Source of the DNA: Planctomycetaceae bacterium
GTDB lineage: Bacteria; Planctomycetota; Phycisphaerae; Sedimentisphaerales; Anaerohalosphaeraceae
Direction: 5' to 3'
Length of the DNA: 34,024 nt
Assembly (NCBI GenBank): GCA_021372945.1
Contig: JAJFTK010000077.1
Coordinates: 1 to 34,024 of the forward strand
How positions within the stretch are numbered: position 1 is the first letter of the stretch; every line of letters begins with the position of its first letter. Below are positions 7,217-15,941 of this stretch, piece after piece. A model generated the notes under the pieces. That model was not told the DNA's origin, searched no databases, and saw only the letters and a program-made list of their open reading frames with translations. The position numbers were made by a program, and so were the translations under genes.

Positions 7217-8773
7217 ATGAAGCTTTTATCTATTCTGATCGGTGTTTTGGGTTACCTGACGATTCCGGCTTTCTGCGCAACCACAATCCAGGAAACAGAG
7301 GGCGTCAACACGCTCGTGATCAAGGCCGGCCAGCCCAGGGAGACCATCTCGCCGGACATTTACGGCCACTTTGCCGAGCACCTTGGCCGATGCATTTATG
7401 GAGGGATTTGGGTCGGACCGGATTCTGAAATTCCGAATATCCGCGGGATCCGTAAAGACGTGCTTGAGGCGCTGAAGAAGCTGAATCTTCCCGTGCTGCG
7501 CTGGCCGGGCGGCTGTTTTGCGGACGAATATCATTGGAAGGACGGCATCGGCCCGCGCCAGAACCGCCCGCGCATCGTGAACACGCACTGGGGGATGGTC
7601 GTCGAAGATAACTCATTCGGAACCCATGAATTTCTGGACCTGTGCGAATTGCTCGGCTGTGAAGCGTACATCGCCGGCAACGTCGGCTCGGGAACGCCTG
7701 AAGAGATGATGGATTGGGTGGAGTACATGACTTTTGACGGCGACAGCGAGATGGCCAATTTGCGCAAGCAGAACGGCCGCGAAAAGCCGTGGAAGATCAA
7801 ATACTTTGGCGTCGGTAACGAGAACTGGGGCTGCGGCGGGAACATGACGCCGGAATACTACGCCGATGTCTTCAAACGCTACCAGACCTTTATCAAAAAT
7901 TATCCGGGCAGCCGCATCATCAAGGCCGCCTGCGGGCCCAACGGCGAGGACACGCGATGGATGGATGTAATGATGTCAAGGGCGCGGCCCGAAGGCATTG
8001 GCGTGCATTACTACGTCATGGCCGGCGACTGGGGCAATAAGGGAAGCGCTACCGAGTTTAACGAAGGCGAGTGGTTCAGCCTGATGAGCAAGACGCTGCG
8101 CATCGAAAACATTATCAGGGCCCACATCGAGGTGATGGATAAGTATGACAATCGTCGCCGGACGCAGTTGTACATTGATGAATGGGGCACGTGGTGGAAC
8201 CAGGAACCCGGCAGCAAGCCCGGTTTCCTGTACCAGCAGAATACGGTGCGCGACGCCGTTTCGGCAGGCATCTACCTGAATGAATTTAATAAGCGCTGCG
8301 ACCGCATCAAAATGTGTAATATCGCACAAACGGTCAATGTCTTGCAGGCGATGGTGCTGACCGAAGGGTCGAAGATGCTGGTAACGCCAACCTATCATGT
8401 GTTTGAGATGTATAAGGTTCACCAGGGAGGCAAACTGCTGGATAGCGATCTGACGTGTAACGCCTATAGCCGCGAAGGCAAGAAGGTGCCGGCCCTGAAC
8501 GTCTCGGCCAGCAAGGGCAAAGATGGGGCGGTTTATATCAGCCTCTGCAACCTGGATCCGACGACGCCGGCGGAAATCAAATGCACGCTGGATGGCATGA
8601 CGCCGAGCAAAGTGTCGGGGCGTGTTCTTACGGCCCAGACCATGAACGCGCACAATACGTTCGATAATCCGGAAGCGGTTAAGCCGGCCGAACTGGCGGG
8701 GATAGAGATCAAGGACCGGCAACTGCTGGCGGCCTTACCATCCAAATCCGTCAGCGTGCTTCGCGTGGAATAG
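7217..8773 (+). CDS. Secreted alpha-L-arabinofuranosidase, GH51
   Basis: This enzyme removes terminal alpha-L-arabinofuranosyl residues from arabinan, arabinoxylan or their oligosaccharides with retention of configuration. The 518-residue product has SD AAAGGAG 7 nt before ATG 7217 and an N-terminal signal peptide ending near AFCA, so it is exported, probably to the periplasm. The (beta/alpha)8 barrel has the N-terminal family block (ISPDIYGHFAEHLGRCIYGGIWV) and the RWPGGCFADEYHW segment. The predicted acid/base is E202 in GVGNENWG and the predicted nucleophile is E322 in YIDEWGTWW. A C-terminal beta-sandwich of about 130 residues follows. Most GH51 enzymes are cytoplasmic; an exported one fits scavenging of plant or algal polysaccharide. 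It is alone, without transporter or regulator genes, and ends in a strong terminator. Confidence 0.94.
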   Translation: MKLLSILIGVLGYLTIPAFCATTIQETEGVNTLVIKAGQPRETISPDIYGHFAEHLGRCIYGGIWVGPDSEIPNIRGIRKDVLEALKKLNLPVLRWPGGCFADEYHWKDGIGPRQNRPRIVNTHWGMVVEDNSFGTHEFLDLCELLGCEAYIAGNVGSGTPEEMMDWVEYMTFDGDSEMANLRKQNGREKPWKIKYFGVGNENWGCGGNMTPEYYADVFKRYQTFIKNYPGSRIIKAACGPNGEDTRWMDVMMSRARPEGIGVHYYVMAGDWGNKGSATEFNEGEWFSLMSKTLRIENIIRAHIEVMDKYDNRRRTQLYIDEWGTWWNQEPGSKPGFLYQQNTVRDAVSAGIYLNEFNKRCDRIKMCNIAQTVNVLQAMVLTEGSKMLVTPTYHVFEMYKVHQGGKLLDSDLTCNAYSREGKKVPALNVSASKGKDGAVYISLCNLDPTTPAEIKCTLDGMTPSKVSGRVLTAQTMNAHNTFDNPEAVKPAELAGIEIKDRQLLAALPSKSVSVLRVE

Positions 8774-8800
8774 CCCGGAACATGTATTTAAAACGAAAAA

Positions 8801-8829
8801 GGCAGGGCCGCTTGACCCTGCCTTTTTTT
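8801..8829. terminator. Bidirectional intrinsic terminator between GH51 and clpX
   Basis: GGCAGGG (8801-8807) and CCCTGCC (8816-8822) form a perfect 7-bp stem. Seven T residues (8823-8829) follow on the plus strand. An A-run precedes it, giving a U-tract on the minus strand as well, so it can serve both convergent genes. Confidence 0.85.
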
Positions 8830-8843
8830 ATTGGCGGTTTTCT

Positions 8844-10124
8844 TTAAGCGGATTCTCTTTGAGCGTGGCGTGTCTGCGCCCTGGCAAACAGATCCGTCTT
8901 GCCCTCGACCACGTCCGGCGTGATCGCGTACTTGCCGGGCTTGGGTTTCTCGGGCAGTTCATACATCAAATCGACCATCAGTTCTTCCATGATGGCCCGC
9001 AGTGCCCGCGCGCCGGTGTCTCGCTTCATGGCTTTGTGCGCCAGCAGTCGAAGCGCCTCCGGCGTGAATTTCAATTCGGCGTCTTCCATCTCGAACAATT
9101 TTTGATACTGGCGGACCAACGCGTTCTTGGGCTCGGTCAGGATCTGCACGAGCGCATCTTCGTCAAGGGCCGTCAAGGTCGTAATGATCGGCAGACGCCC
9201 TACCATTTCGGGAATCATTCCAAACTGGATCACGTCTTCGGGCGTCACTTGCCGGATCGCCTCGCTGTAATCGGCTTTTTTATCATGCTGCGTATCGCCT
9301 TCGCTGGCAAACCCGATCATGCGTTTGCCGAGCCGCTTCTTGATGATGTTTTCCAGGCCGACAAAGGTCCCGCCGCAGATGAACATAATATGCGTGGTAT
9401 CCATCTGGATGTAGGACTGTTCGGGGTGCTTGCGGCCGCCCTGCGGCGGAATATTGGCGGTCGTCCCTTCCAGCATCTTCAGCAGGGCCTGCTGGACGCC
9501 TTCGCCGGAGACGTCCCGCGTGATCGAGACGTTCTGGTTGGTCTTGCCGATCTTGTCGATTTCATCGACGTAAACAATACCGCGCTGAGCCGCCTCAATA
9601 TCATAGTCCGCCGCCTGCAGCAGGCGAAGCAGGAAATTTTCAACATCCTCTCCAACGTAACCGGCTTCAGTGACGGTTGTGGCATCGCAAATAGCAAACG
9701 GCACATGCAGCATCCGGGCCAGTGTCCGCGCCAGCAGGGTCTTGCCGGAACCGGTCGGGCCGATGAGAAGGATGTTCGATTTTTCGATCTCGACCTGTTC
9801 GTCTTCGGCGTCGGTATGGAGCAGCCGCTTATAGTGATTGTGCACGGCGACGGCAAGACTCCGCTTGGCACGCTCCTGCCCGATGACGTATTGGTCAAGG
9901 AATTCCTTAATCTGACGAGGCTTGGGGATCTCGTCGAACAGTGCGTTGCCGCCCTTGACCCGTCTGCGTTCCTGACGCACGATATTGTAACATAAGTCGA
10001 TGCACTCAGGGCAGATAAAAACCCCACCCGGACCCTCGACAAAAGCGTCAACCTGCCGCTTGGTCCGGCCGCAAAAACTGCACGCATCCCGTTTATTACT
10101 ATTTTGGCCCGATGATTTCGCCAT
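8844..10124 (-). CDS. clpX: ATP-dependent Clp protease ATP-binding subunit ClpX
   Basis: ClpX is a hexameric AAA+ unfoldase that feeds tagged proteins to ClpP. I place the start at 10124, giving 426 residues, because GAGGAG lies 6 nt upstream of that ATG. An upstream in-frame ATG at 10142 has no SD. The N-terminal zinc-binding domain has C15, C18, C38 and C41. The Walker A motif GPTGSGKT, the Walker B motif VYVDEIDKI and the C-terminal small domain with [12 protein letters not shown] are all present. Length is normal. No clpP lies beside it, and tig, a common neighbour, is about 4.5 kb away on the other strand. It has its own promoter and shares a bidirectional terminator with the GH51 gene. 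Confidence 0.97.
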   Translation of the reverse strand: MAKSSGQNSNKRDACSFCGRTKRQVDAFVEGPGGVFICPECIDLCYNIVRQERRRVKGGNALFDEIPKPRQIKEFLDQYVIGQERAKRSLAVAVHNHYKRLLHTDAEDEQVEIEKSNILLIGPTGSGKTLLARTLARMLHVPFAICDATTVTEAGYVGEDVENFLLRLLQAADYDIEAAQRGIVYVDEIDKIGKTNQNVSITRDVSGEGVQQALLKMLEGTTANIPPQGGRKHPEQSYIQMDTTHIMFICGGTFVGLENIIKKRLGKRMIGFASEGDTQHDKKADYSEAIRQVTPEDVIQFGMIPEMVGRLPIITTLTALDEDALVQILTEPKNALVRQYQKLFEMEDAELKFTPEALRLLAHKAMKRDTGARALRAIMEELMVDLMYELPEKPKPGKYAITPDVVEGKTDLFARAQTRHAQRESA

Positions 10125-10169
10125 CGACGGCTCCTCTTCCATGGTTAAACTTAACTTGTTCTATCTTTA

Positions 10170-10198
10170 ATTGTAACAGGGTCCACGGTTTTTTGCAA
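10170..10198 (-). promoter_or_regulatory. Promoter of clpX
   Basis: On the minus strand TTGCAA (10198-10193) is followed after exactly 17 nt by TACAAT (10175-10170). The start point would be near 10163, about 40 nt before the clpX ATG. It has no resemblance to a CIRCE or sigma-32 element. Confidence 0.6.
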
Positions 10199-10209
10199 CC
10201 CAAAGCACG

Positions 10210-10674
10210 CTAAAATTCAATACGAAAAGTAATATCCTTCAGTCCGGCCGCATATAATGTGTCATAAACCTTAACCACTGCGTCCCAGGGGATATCGTCC
10301 CTGCAATATAAATCCACGGCGCGGGGACCGCCGGCCTGCACTGTTTCCTGCGTTTTTTTCACAAGCAGAAGCAACCCATCGCCCGGCGCCGCTTCATCCA
10401 TGAAGATCTCGGGCTTGTTGGCGACCTTTAACAGGAAGCCGCCAGAGGTTTTTTCAACTGCCACCCGCAGCACAGCGCCATCAGAAATCGCCGCCTGGCC
10501 CCCTTTGGTTACGTCAATCTTGAAAACCTGTTCGGGTTCTTTGAACTTGGAGGTGAGGACGAAAAAAGTGAGCAGCAGGAAGATCACATCGATCATCGGG
10601 GTCATTTGCAGGCCGACGCCAGTGCGTCTTCGACGGACAAAACCGCCAACCACTTGCTCGTAAATTCCAGACAT
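10210..10674 (-). CDS. exbD: ExbD/TolR-family biopolymer transport protein
   Basis: ExbD/TolR proteins pair with ExbB/TolQ proton channels to energise TonB or Tol. This 154-residue product has SD AAAGGAG 3-4 nt before the ATG. It shows the family topology: a short basic cytoplasmic lead, one membrane helix containing the essential aspartate in TPMIDVIFLLLTFFVL (residue about 29), then a periplasmic domain ending with the DAVVKVYDTLYAAGLKDITF block. The gene lies 26 nt after the gamma subunit of the 2-oxoacid oxidoreductase on the same strand, so it is probably cotranscribed with it. No exbB, tolQ or tonB is next to it, which is unusual because exbB and exbD normally sit together. It could act with a distant partner or with the TonB receptor at 0.4 kb. 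Confidence 0.93.
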   Translation of the reverse strand: MSGIYEQVVGGFVRRRRTGVGLQMTPMIDVIFLLLTFFVLTSKFKEPEQVFKIDVTKGGQAAISDGAVLRVAVEKTSGGFLLKVANKPEIFMDEAAPGDGLLLLVKKTQETVQAGGPRAVDLYCRDDIPWDAVVKVYDTLYAAGLKDITFRIEF

Positions 10675-10700
10675 AGTCTCCTTTTTTAACGCTGTCAGGA

Positions 10701-11273
10701 TTATGCCTGTTCGGTTTTAAGCGGACAAAACCGGCTTCGCTCAGCTCCGGCGTGCAGGGCCTGGATATTCAGGTCGATGAGTTTGGGGTTCTTGGAAGAG
10801 AACAGTTCGCTGAGCCCTTGTTCAATGCTGGACATCCGGAGCAGATTGGATTTGGCGATGAAAGCGCCAAGCGCCACAATATTGGCAACCCTCAGATTGC
10901 CAAGTTCATGAGCGATTTGCGTAGCGTCCACCTCAATGCGATTCAAATCCGCTCGTCTGGGCGGCCGCTGCGTCATGGACGTGTTCAGAACAATTAAACC
11001 GTTGGGCCGCAGGTCAGCTTCAAACTTCTCCAGCGACGGCTGATTAAGAATAATGGCCGCGTCCGGGCAGTCCACAAACGGACTGCCGATCTCTTCGTCG
11101 CTGACCACGACCGTGGCATAGGCCGTGCCGCCGCGCATCTCGGCGCCGTAGGCCACCATGCCCACGACATTCTTTTTCTGAATGACGCAGGCCCGCGCAA
11201 TGACATTACCGACCAGGACAATCCCCTGGCCGCCAAAACCGGCAATGATCATTTTCCTTGACTGTGCATCCAT
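10701..11273 (-). CDS. 2-oxoacid:ferredoxin oxidoreductase, gamma subunit
   Basis: The 190-residue gamma subunit belongs to a KorC/VorC/PorC-type pyruvate/2-ketoacid oxidoreductase, which oxidatively decarboxylates 2-oxoacids to acyl-CoA and reduces ferredoxin. Visible signatures are the glycine-rich GFGGQGIVLVGNVIA (residues about 13-27), the conserved YGAEMRGGTAYATVVVSDEEIGSP block and the GALIVLN-like segment LIVLNTSM. ATG 11273 is the first in-frame start after the beta subunit stop, 16 nt downstream. SD is weak there, and an internal ATG with AAGGA upstream (MIIAGFGG) is an alternative. It is the last catalytic subunit in the four-gene operon ferredoxin-alpha-beta-gamma. Confidence 0.93.
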   Translation of the reverse strand: MDAQSRKMIIAGFGGQGIVLVGNVIARACVIQKKNVVGMVAYGAEMRGGTAYATVVVSDEEIGSPFVDCPDAAIILNQPSLEKFEADLRPNGLIVLNTSMTQRPPRRADLNRIEVDATQIAHELGNLRVANIVALGAFIAKSNLLRMSSIEQGLSELFSSKNPKLIDLNIQALHAGAERSRFCPLKTEQA

Positions 11274-11289
11274 TTGGGGCCCGTAGAAT

Positions 11290-12024
11290 CTATTTGGCGT
11301 CTTTGTACACGCCTAACGGAAATACTTTTTTCATTTCATCATTGACAAAAGCGACCGCTTTTTCGGGCGACACCTTCCAATCGGTCGGGCACATCGAAAG
11401 CACCTCGACCAGCGAAAACCCCTTGCCATCGATCTGCTTCTGAAAGGCCTTCTTGATCGCGCGCTTTGCCGACAGCACATCCTTTGGCGTCGAGACAGCC
11501 ACCCTTTCCAGGTAGCTGACCGCCTGCAAACTGCTCAGCAATTCGCACACCTTCAGCGGAGGTCCCTCGCCGTGCTTGCCTCGCCCTTCCGGCGTCGTGG
11601 TACTTGCCATGCCGAGCATGGTTGTCGGCGCCATCTGTCCGCCGGTCATTCCATAAATCGCGTTATTGATAAAGATCACGGTGATATTTTCGCCGCGATT
11701 GGCCGCGTGAATCGTCTCGGCCGTACCGATCGCCGCCAGGTCGCCGTCGCCCTGGTAGGTAAACACGATGTTGTCCGGGCGAACGCGCTTAATGCCCGTG
11801 GCAACCGCCGGCGGACGTCCGTGCGCACATTCGATGATGTCGCAATCGATGTAATTATAAAGCAGCACTGCACAGCCGACCGGCGCGGTGCCGATCACTT
11901 TTTCGCGGATATCCAGTTCCTCGATCACCTCGGCCACCAGGCGATGCGCGATCCCATGACCGCAGCCGGGGCAGTAATGCGTGACCTGGTCCTTCAAAAT
12001 GGTGCTGCGTTTCAGAGTTGTCAT
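11290..12024 (-). CDS. 2-oxoacid:ferredoxin oxidoreductase, beta (thiamine-diphosphate) subunit
   Basis: A 244-residue subunit binding thiamine diphosphate. I place the start at 12024, where the ATG overlaps the alpha subunit stop codon as ATGA and GGGAGGG lies upstream within the alpha gene. The longer in-frame start at 12135 would overlap alpha by 115 nt. Signatures are YCPGCGHGI near the N-terminus, APVGCAVLL, the cofactor motif [19 protein letters not shown] and [16 protein letters not shown]. No cluster-binding cysteine set like that of the single-chain PFOR is present, as expected since iron-sulfur clusters are on the separate ferredoxin subunit. Confidence 0.95.
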   Translation of the reverse strand: MTTLKRSTILKDQVTHYCPGCGHGIAHRLVAEVIEELDIREKVIGTAPVGCAVLLYNYIDCDIIECAHGRPPAVATGIKRVRPDNIVFTYQGDGDLAAIGTAETIHAANRGENITVIFINNAIYGMTGGQMAPTTMLGMASTTTPEGRGKHGEGPPLKVCELLSSLQAVSYLERVAVSTPKDVLSAKRAIKKAFQKQIDGKGFSLVEVLSMCPTDWKVSPEKAVAFVNDEMKKVFPLGVYKDAK

Positions 12025-13100
12025 TTGCGTGCCCTCCCCGAAACGTTCAGCATGGAATCGATCTTTTCGCGAATGATCTCTTCGGTCGGGTACCAGCCGC
12101 CGCCCTTGCCAAGAAACTCGGTCGGCAAAGCGCACTGAGAGGCAAGTTTGACATCCTCGAGCATCTGGCCGTGACTCATTTCAACAACAAGCAGCTGTCT
12201 GGCCGTCTTGATGACCTTCGCGAAAGCGGCATCCGGAAAAGGCCACAGCGTGATGGGCCGGATCATTCCCACCGGCAGCCCGTCCTTGCGGGCCTGACGC
12301 ACTGCGGCTTTGGCAATCCGCCCGGGGATGCCGTAAGCGGTCACGATCAATTCAGCGCCGCTGGTCTGGTACTCTTCGCAGAGGTTCACCTCTTCTGCAA
12401 TGCGCCGATACTTTCGCTGCAAGTGTTCGTTGTGAGCGATCAAGCCGTCCGCCGGATCCAGCACCAGGGTTTTGACCACGCGCGACGGCCTGCCTTTGCA
12501 GCCGTTCAGGATGTAGTCCTTCGAAGCAATCTCCAGGATCGGCTTGTAGGGCGCCAGTTCCACCGGTTCGGCTATCTGCGCCAGGATGCCGTCCCCCAGG
12601 ATCATCACCGGCATGCGATAATAGTCCGCCCAATCGAAGGCGTTCATGGTCAGCGTGTAAAGTTCCTGAAGGCTTGCCGGAGCCAGCACGATCAATTTGT
12701 AATCGCCGTGCCCGCCGCCTTTGACGGATTGGAAGTAGTCGCCCTGGGCGGCACGGATGTTGCCCAGGCCGGGCCCGCCCCGCTGCATATTGGCGATGAC
12801 GCACGGCAATTCGGCGGCCGCAATATAGCTGATGCCTTCCTGCTTGAGACTGACGCCCGGCGACGAGGAACTGGTCATCGCGCGAGCGCCCGCCGCGGCG
12901 GCGCCGAAGACCATATTGATCGCAGCGACCTCGCTTTCCGCCTGCACAAAGACGCCTCCGACCTGCGGCAAGCGGCGCGAAAAATATTCCGGTACTTCGT
13001 TTTGCGGCGTGATCGGATACCCGGCGAAAAATCGGCAGCCCGCCTGGACGGCGGCTTCGGCCATGACCTCATTTCCCTTGAGCAATACTTTTTCAGCCAT
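12021..13100 (-). CDS. vorB: 2-oxoacid:ferredoxin oxidoreductase, alpha subunit (VorB/KorA type)
   Basis: The 359-residue alpha subunit supplies the pyrimidine-binding side of the active site and the 2-oxoacid specificity. The N-terminus ([30 protein letters not shown], split here around residues 5-34) is typical of proteins labelled 3-methyl-2-oxobutanoate dehydrogenase subunit Vor[18 protein letters not shown] and [10 protein letters not shown] follow, and a transketolase C-terminal-like domain covers about residues 245-350. Close relatives use branched-chain 2-oxoacids or 2-oxoglutarate, so the substrate is not fixed by the sequence. It follows the ferredoxin gene by 18 nt and overlaps the beta gene by 4 nt, so translation is probably coupled. 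Confidence 0.95.
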   Translation of the reverse strand: MAEKVLLKGNEVMAEAAVQAGCRFFAGYPITPQNEVPEYFSRRLPQVGGVFVQAESEVAAINMVFGAAAAGARAMTSSSSPGVSLKQEGISYIAAAELPCVIANMQRGGPGLGNIRAAQGDYFQSVKGGGHGDYKLIVLAPASLQELYTLTMNAFDWADYYRMPVMILGDGILAQIAEPVELAPYKPILEIASKDYILNGCKGRPSRVVKTLVLDPADGLIAHNEHLQRKYRRIAEEVNLCEEYQTSGAELIVTAYGIPGRIAKAAVRQARKDGLPVGMIRPITLWPFPDAAFAKVIKTARQLLVVEMSHGQMLEDVKLASQCALPTEFLGKGGGWYPTEEIIREKIDSMLNVSGRARK

Positions 13101-13118
13101 TTTGCTTCTAAAGACAAC

Positions 13119-13349
13119 CTATTCCTGCGTTTGGGTTTTTCTACGATGCTGATCGACCTCGATGGCGGCATCCGGACACATCCTGAAACAAAGGCCGCAG
13201 CCATTGCAGTGCCCCGGCTCGTTTTCCTGCGCGTACGGATGACCATGTTCATTCAATTCGGCCGACATCCGAAGATTTTTCTGCGGGCAGAAGATGACGC
13301 AGAGCCCGCATCCCTTGCAGCGATGCACATCAAAACGTATTTTACCCAT
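13119..13349 (-). CDS. 2-oxoacid:ferredoxin oxidoreductase, delta subunit (2[4Fe-4S] ferredoxin)
   Basis: A 76-residue ferredoxin-like electron carrier. I place the start at 13349 (MGKIRFD) because AGGA lies 8 nt upstream. The longer ATG at 13382 coincides with the predicted transcription start and has no SD. Two cluster motifs are present: CKGCGLCVIFCP (C11, C14, C17, C21) and CNGCGLCFRMCP. It should carry electrons from the thiamine site to free ferredoxin. It is the first gene of the four-subunit operon that ends with gamma and probably continues into exbD. Confidence 0.93.
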   Translation of the reverse strand: MGKIRFDVHRCKGCGLCVIFCPQKNLRMSAELNEHGHPYAQENEPGHCNGCGLCFRMCPDAAIEVDQHRRKTQTQE

Positions 13350-13385
13350 TTGATTATCCTGATGCTGAACTGTGTAAACCATATT

Positions 13386-13414
13386 ATCTTAAGACATCAC
13401 CGGATAAGCGTCAA
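13386..13414 (-). promoter_or_regulatory. Promoter of the Vor/Kor operon
   Basis: On the minus strand TTGACG (13414-13409) is followed after 17 nt by TAAGAT (13391-13386). The predicted start point near 13379 gives a leader of about 30 nt before the ferredoxin ATG at 13349. Confidence 0.65.
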
Positions 13415-13473
13415 CAGAATAAAACCATTTACAAAAGCGACAAACTTGACCCGTTTCCCGGCCAGCAACCGTT

Positions 13474-14178
13474 CTATTGTCGGATCAGCACATATAACGC
13501 GATGATCAGGCCGACAAGGCTTAGCAGCGAAACCCCGATCGAAACCGCGAACAGCCAATAAAATCGCCATTGCTGCCGCTGGAGCGACTCCCGCAGGTAT
13601 TGCTCGGTCGTCAGGTACGAGCGATTCAGGTGGCCAAGCATCTCGGTCTGGCTCTGGGTGTTTTCGTTCACCTTGTCCATGTTGCGGGCGAACTCGCCAA
13701 TGTGCTCGGACATCGTCGCGTCGATCTGCGCGCACGAAGTGATCTGCTCGTGGATGCCGGACAATTCACGGAGGGTCACTTCGTCGTGAGCCGCTCGCTG
13801 GCGGACGTGACTTGAAATCTCGTCAAGGAATTGTTCCTGCCGGTCCATCGTTTGCGGCAGACTGGCCAGCAGTTCCGGCAGCGCATCCATCCTGGCGACG
13901 AGACGTTCGTTCTGGCTGACCTGGCGATCCAGGTTGGCATTGATGCCCTCGAGCTTATCGACCAGCTTGTTGACGGCATCGGTAAAGAGTTCGGCGTTGT
14001 CTTTCTTGCGCATGATCGCCGCGCCGTTGTCCGGCGATTTTAACGGCACAACCTCGGCGGCGCCTTGGCGGTCAAAAGTATTCTCGCTGCAAATATCCTT
14101 AATGAGCACGGAACTTTCGCGCTCGCCGGGGAGCGGGGATTTCTTTTTTCTTCCAAAACAGCATAGCCATTTGAACAT
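13474..14178 (-). CDS. Tail-anchored coiled-coil protein, function unknown
   Basis: A 234-residue hypothetical protein. The start at 14178 has AGGGGC 7-8 nt upstream. The first 50 residues are basic and include a Cys-Cys pair (WLCCFGRKKK). A long heptad-rich helical region follows (about residues 60-195), with repeated leucines and many Gln/Asp/Glu residues. A single membrane helix lies near the C-terminus (YWLFAVSIGVSLLSLVGLIIALYVLI, about 207-232). The topology is therefore a cytoplasmic rod anchored by its tail. The pattern recalls chemoreceptor-like or envelope-organising coiled coils, but there is no HAMP or signalling tip. It is divergent from the fumarylacetoacetate hydrolase gene, and a Fur-like palindrome lies in its 5' leader. 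Confidence 0.75.
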   Translation of the reverse strand: MFKWLCCFGRKKKSPLPGERESSVLIKDICSENTFDRQGAAEVVPLKSPDNGAAIMRKKDNAELFTDAVNKLVDKLEGINANLDRQVSQNERLVARMDALPELLASLPQTMDRQEQFLDEISSHVRQRAAHDEVTLRELSGIHEQITSCAQIDATMSEHIGEFARNMDKVNENTQSQTEMLGHLNRSYLTTEQYLRESLQRQQWRFYWLFAVSIGVSLLSLVGLIIALYVLIRQ

Positions 14179-14194
14179 GCCAAGCCCCTAAATA

Positions 14195-14207
14195 AATGAT
14201 AATCATT
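14195..14207. promoter_or_regulatory. Fur-box-like palindrome
   Basis: AATGAT-A-ATCATT is a perfect 13-bp palindrome (14195-14207). It contains the TGATAATCATT core of the classical 19-bp Fur box, matching about 13 of 19 positions. It lies just downstream of the predicted start point of the leftward coiled-coil gene, a position suited to repression. Binding by Fur is inferred only. Confidence 0.32.
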
Positions 14208-14219
14208 CATGTCCGGGTC

Positions 14220-14248
14220 AGAATAGGTGTTTTGAGCTTTTTTTGCAA
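14220..14248 (-). promoter_or_regulatory. Promoter of the coiled-coil gene
   Basis: On the minus strand TTGCAA (14248-14243) and TATTCT (14225-14220) are separated by 17 nt. The start point is expected near 14213, about 35 nt before the ATG at 14178. It lies back to back with the rightward extended -10 at 14257. Confidence 0.5.
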
Positions 14249-14256
14249 GAAGATTA

Positions 14257-14265
14257 TGTTATAAT
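14257..14265 (+). promoter_or_regulatory. Extended -10 promoter for the FAH-family gene
   Basis: TG-T-TATAAT (14257-14265) is a perfect extended -10 element. A TTGAGC box at 14232 is 22 nt away, too far to serve as a normal -35. The FAH-family ATG is about 65 nt downstream. Confidence 0.42.
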
Positions 14266-14329
14266 TCGGCCTCGGCGACCAGGCTGAAGCATTGCGGGGT
14301 GAAGGGCAAACTCTGAAAGGGAAGTTTCT

Positions 14330-15271
14330 ATGAAGCTGGCAACCTACGAGTACAAGCATACTGTTTCCTGCGGCATCGTCACGGCCGACGGCGTGATCGA
14401 TATCCCATCGCACACGGAGACGCTGCACAAGCTGCACAGTGTCAAAGAGATCCTGATCAAGGGCGAACCGGCGTATGAAATCGTCCGGCGGCTCGAGGCG
14501 ACAGTGCAGGAACGGCTGCCCCTGGAAACGCTGCCGCTGCATGCGCCGATCCCGCGGCCCGGCAAGATTCTGGCGCTGGCGGGCAACTACAAGAAACACC
14601 TGGAGGAAACCGCCTGGCAGGACAAGACGTTCGATGACCAGGCCACGACGACCAACCCATGGCCGTTCCTGATGCCGTCGACCGTCGTGACCGCGAGCGG
14701 CTGCGAGGTGCCCTGGCCGGCGTATAGTGAAGAGGTGGACTATGAGATCGAGCTGGCCGTCTTCATCGGCGATGTGATCAAGAACGGCTCGCCCCAGCAG
14801 GCGCAGCGCGCCATAGCGGGATATTCGATCGCCAATGATGTCTCGGCGCGAAGCGTAACCTTTGCCAAGGGGCGCAAGGATCGCGGCCGCGATGTGTTCT
14901 TCGACTGGATGATGGGCAAGTGGGCGGATGGCTTCATGCCGCTGGGGCCATGGCTGGTTACTGCGGACGAGGTGGGCGACCCGCAGAGGCTCGATATGGA
15001 ACTCAAGGTCAACGGCCAGACCAGGCAGAAGGCCAATACCTCGCAGATGATCTTTAGCGTCGGGGACGTGGTATCGTTCATCAGTCACCTGATGACGCTC
15101 GAGCCGGGCGACGTGATCATCACGGGCACGCCGCACGGCGTCGCTGCGGCAGACGGCAAGTACCTCAGTCCCGGCGACACCATGGAATGCACCATCGAAC
15201 GCATCGGCACCCTGACCAACAAACTAGGCGAGCGACCGCAGAGCTTTTACAGAGCATTTCTCGAAAATTAG
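14330..15271 (+). CDS. Fumarylacetoacetate hydrolase family protein
   Basis: Members of this family cleave carbon-carbon bonds or decarboxylate/hydrate 2-oxo acids, using a divalent metal bound by acidic residues. The 313-residue product has SD AAAGGGAAG before ATG 14330. An N-terminal lead domain (1-75) precedes the catalytic fold. The GKILALAGNYKKHLEE block, the metal-binding EEVDYEIELAVFIG segment (E-x-E with a later D in YSIANDVSAR) and TGTPHGVAAADG are all visible. The exact substrate (for example acylpyruvate, 2-hydroxyhepta-2,4-diene-1,7-dioate or oxaloacetate) cannot be read from the sequence. No aromatic degradation genes are nearby. It is transcribed away from the coiled-coil gene. 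Confidence 0.92.
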   Translation: MKLATYEYKHTVSCGIVTADGVIDIPSHTETLHKLHSVKEILIKGEPAYEIVRRLEATVQERLPLETLPLHAPIPRPGKILALAGNYKKHLEETAWQDKTFDDQATTTNPWPFLMPSTVVTASGCEVPWPAYSEEVDYEIELAVFIGDVIKNGSPQQAQRAIAGYSIANDVSARSVTFAKGRKDRGRDVFFDWMMGKWADGFMPLGPWLVTADEVGDPQRLDMELKVNGQTRQKANTSQMIFSVGDVVSFISHLMTLEPGDVIITGTPHGVAAADGKYLSPGDTMECTIERIGTLTNKLGERPQSFYRAFLEN

Positions 15272-15358
15272 TTCGTGGTTCGTTGATGCAAAGAAGATAG
15301 AAATCTGAAGTTAGAAGAAACAAACTGAGGACCAGCCGAAAACGTTTGGGGATTTCTA

Positions 15359-15862
15359 ATGAAAAAGCGGTCCATGGTAATTTTAGCCGGGACAGTTATT
15401 TGTGCTGCATGCCTGATCATTGCTTTTACTGTATTCACATTCAGAAAATTCGTGATAGCCTTGAAAACCTTCGAGACCGCGGAAAACGTCCCAAGCGTAA
15501 AAGAACTGCCCCATTGGCTTTGCGATTTGCCCGCGTCGGCCAGGAACATCTCCTATAGCAAAAGACCCTTGCTTGAAACGATATATGAATACGAGTTGAA
15601 TGAAGACGATTTTCTAAAGTGGGCTCAAGCAAACAAGTTTAAACTGAGCAAGATCATTGGTGTCGCCGAAATTCGCCGATTCCATGCGCTCAGAGCTTGC
15701 GATACGGGGGACCCGAACGCAGTCTCCACATACGAATCTAAAAGGCAGGCTGTCGTATACCACGGTTACGAATATCACACAGAACAAGATAACGGCGGCG
15801 GTTTGGACCTGGTGTATGATCTCTATAACAGGAAGGCATACATTGATTATAGGTTCAGGTGA
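15359..15862 (+). CDS. Small membrane-anchored protein, unknown
   Basis: A 167-residue protein I do not recognise. GGGGA lies 6 nt before ATG 15359. An uncleaved anchor or signal helix (about residues 5-28) is followed by a soluble alpha/beta domain rich in aromatic and charged residues. It includes paired cysteines (C55 region and RACDTGD) and a C-terminal YDLYNRKAYIDYRF strand that looks like an immunity- or inhibitor-type small fold. Base composition is more AT-rich than the flanking FAH and DUF2950 genes, which suggests separate acquisition. No partner gene is evident. Confidence 0.65.
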   Translation: MKKRSMVILAGTVICAACLIIAFTVFTFRKFVIALKTFETAENVPSVKELPHWLCDLPASARNISYSKRPLLETIYEYELNEDDFLKWAQANKFKLSKIIGVAEIRRFHALRACDTGDPNAVSTYESKRQAVVYHGYEYHTEQDNGGGLDLVYDLYNRKAYIDYRFR

Positions 15863-15941
15863 AGTCAGGCTCAAAGCTGATTACTAAAGTTTGATGCTGA
15901 TTCAGGCGTTTCGTTGCGTTAGGTTACTCGCAGGATTTGAC

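Noticed and set aside
8859..9995. 378-codon open frame on the plus strand inside clpX
   Set aside because: It lies opposite conserved ClpX motifs and shows no recognisable domain.
12018..13505. 495-codon open frame on the plus strand, antisense to the Vor/Kor alpha and ferredoxin genes
   Set aside because: Its frame mirrors the real genes on the minus strand, which carry recognisable domains and a promoter. It has no SD or family motif.
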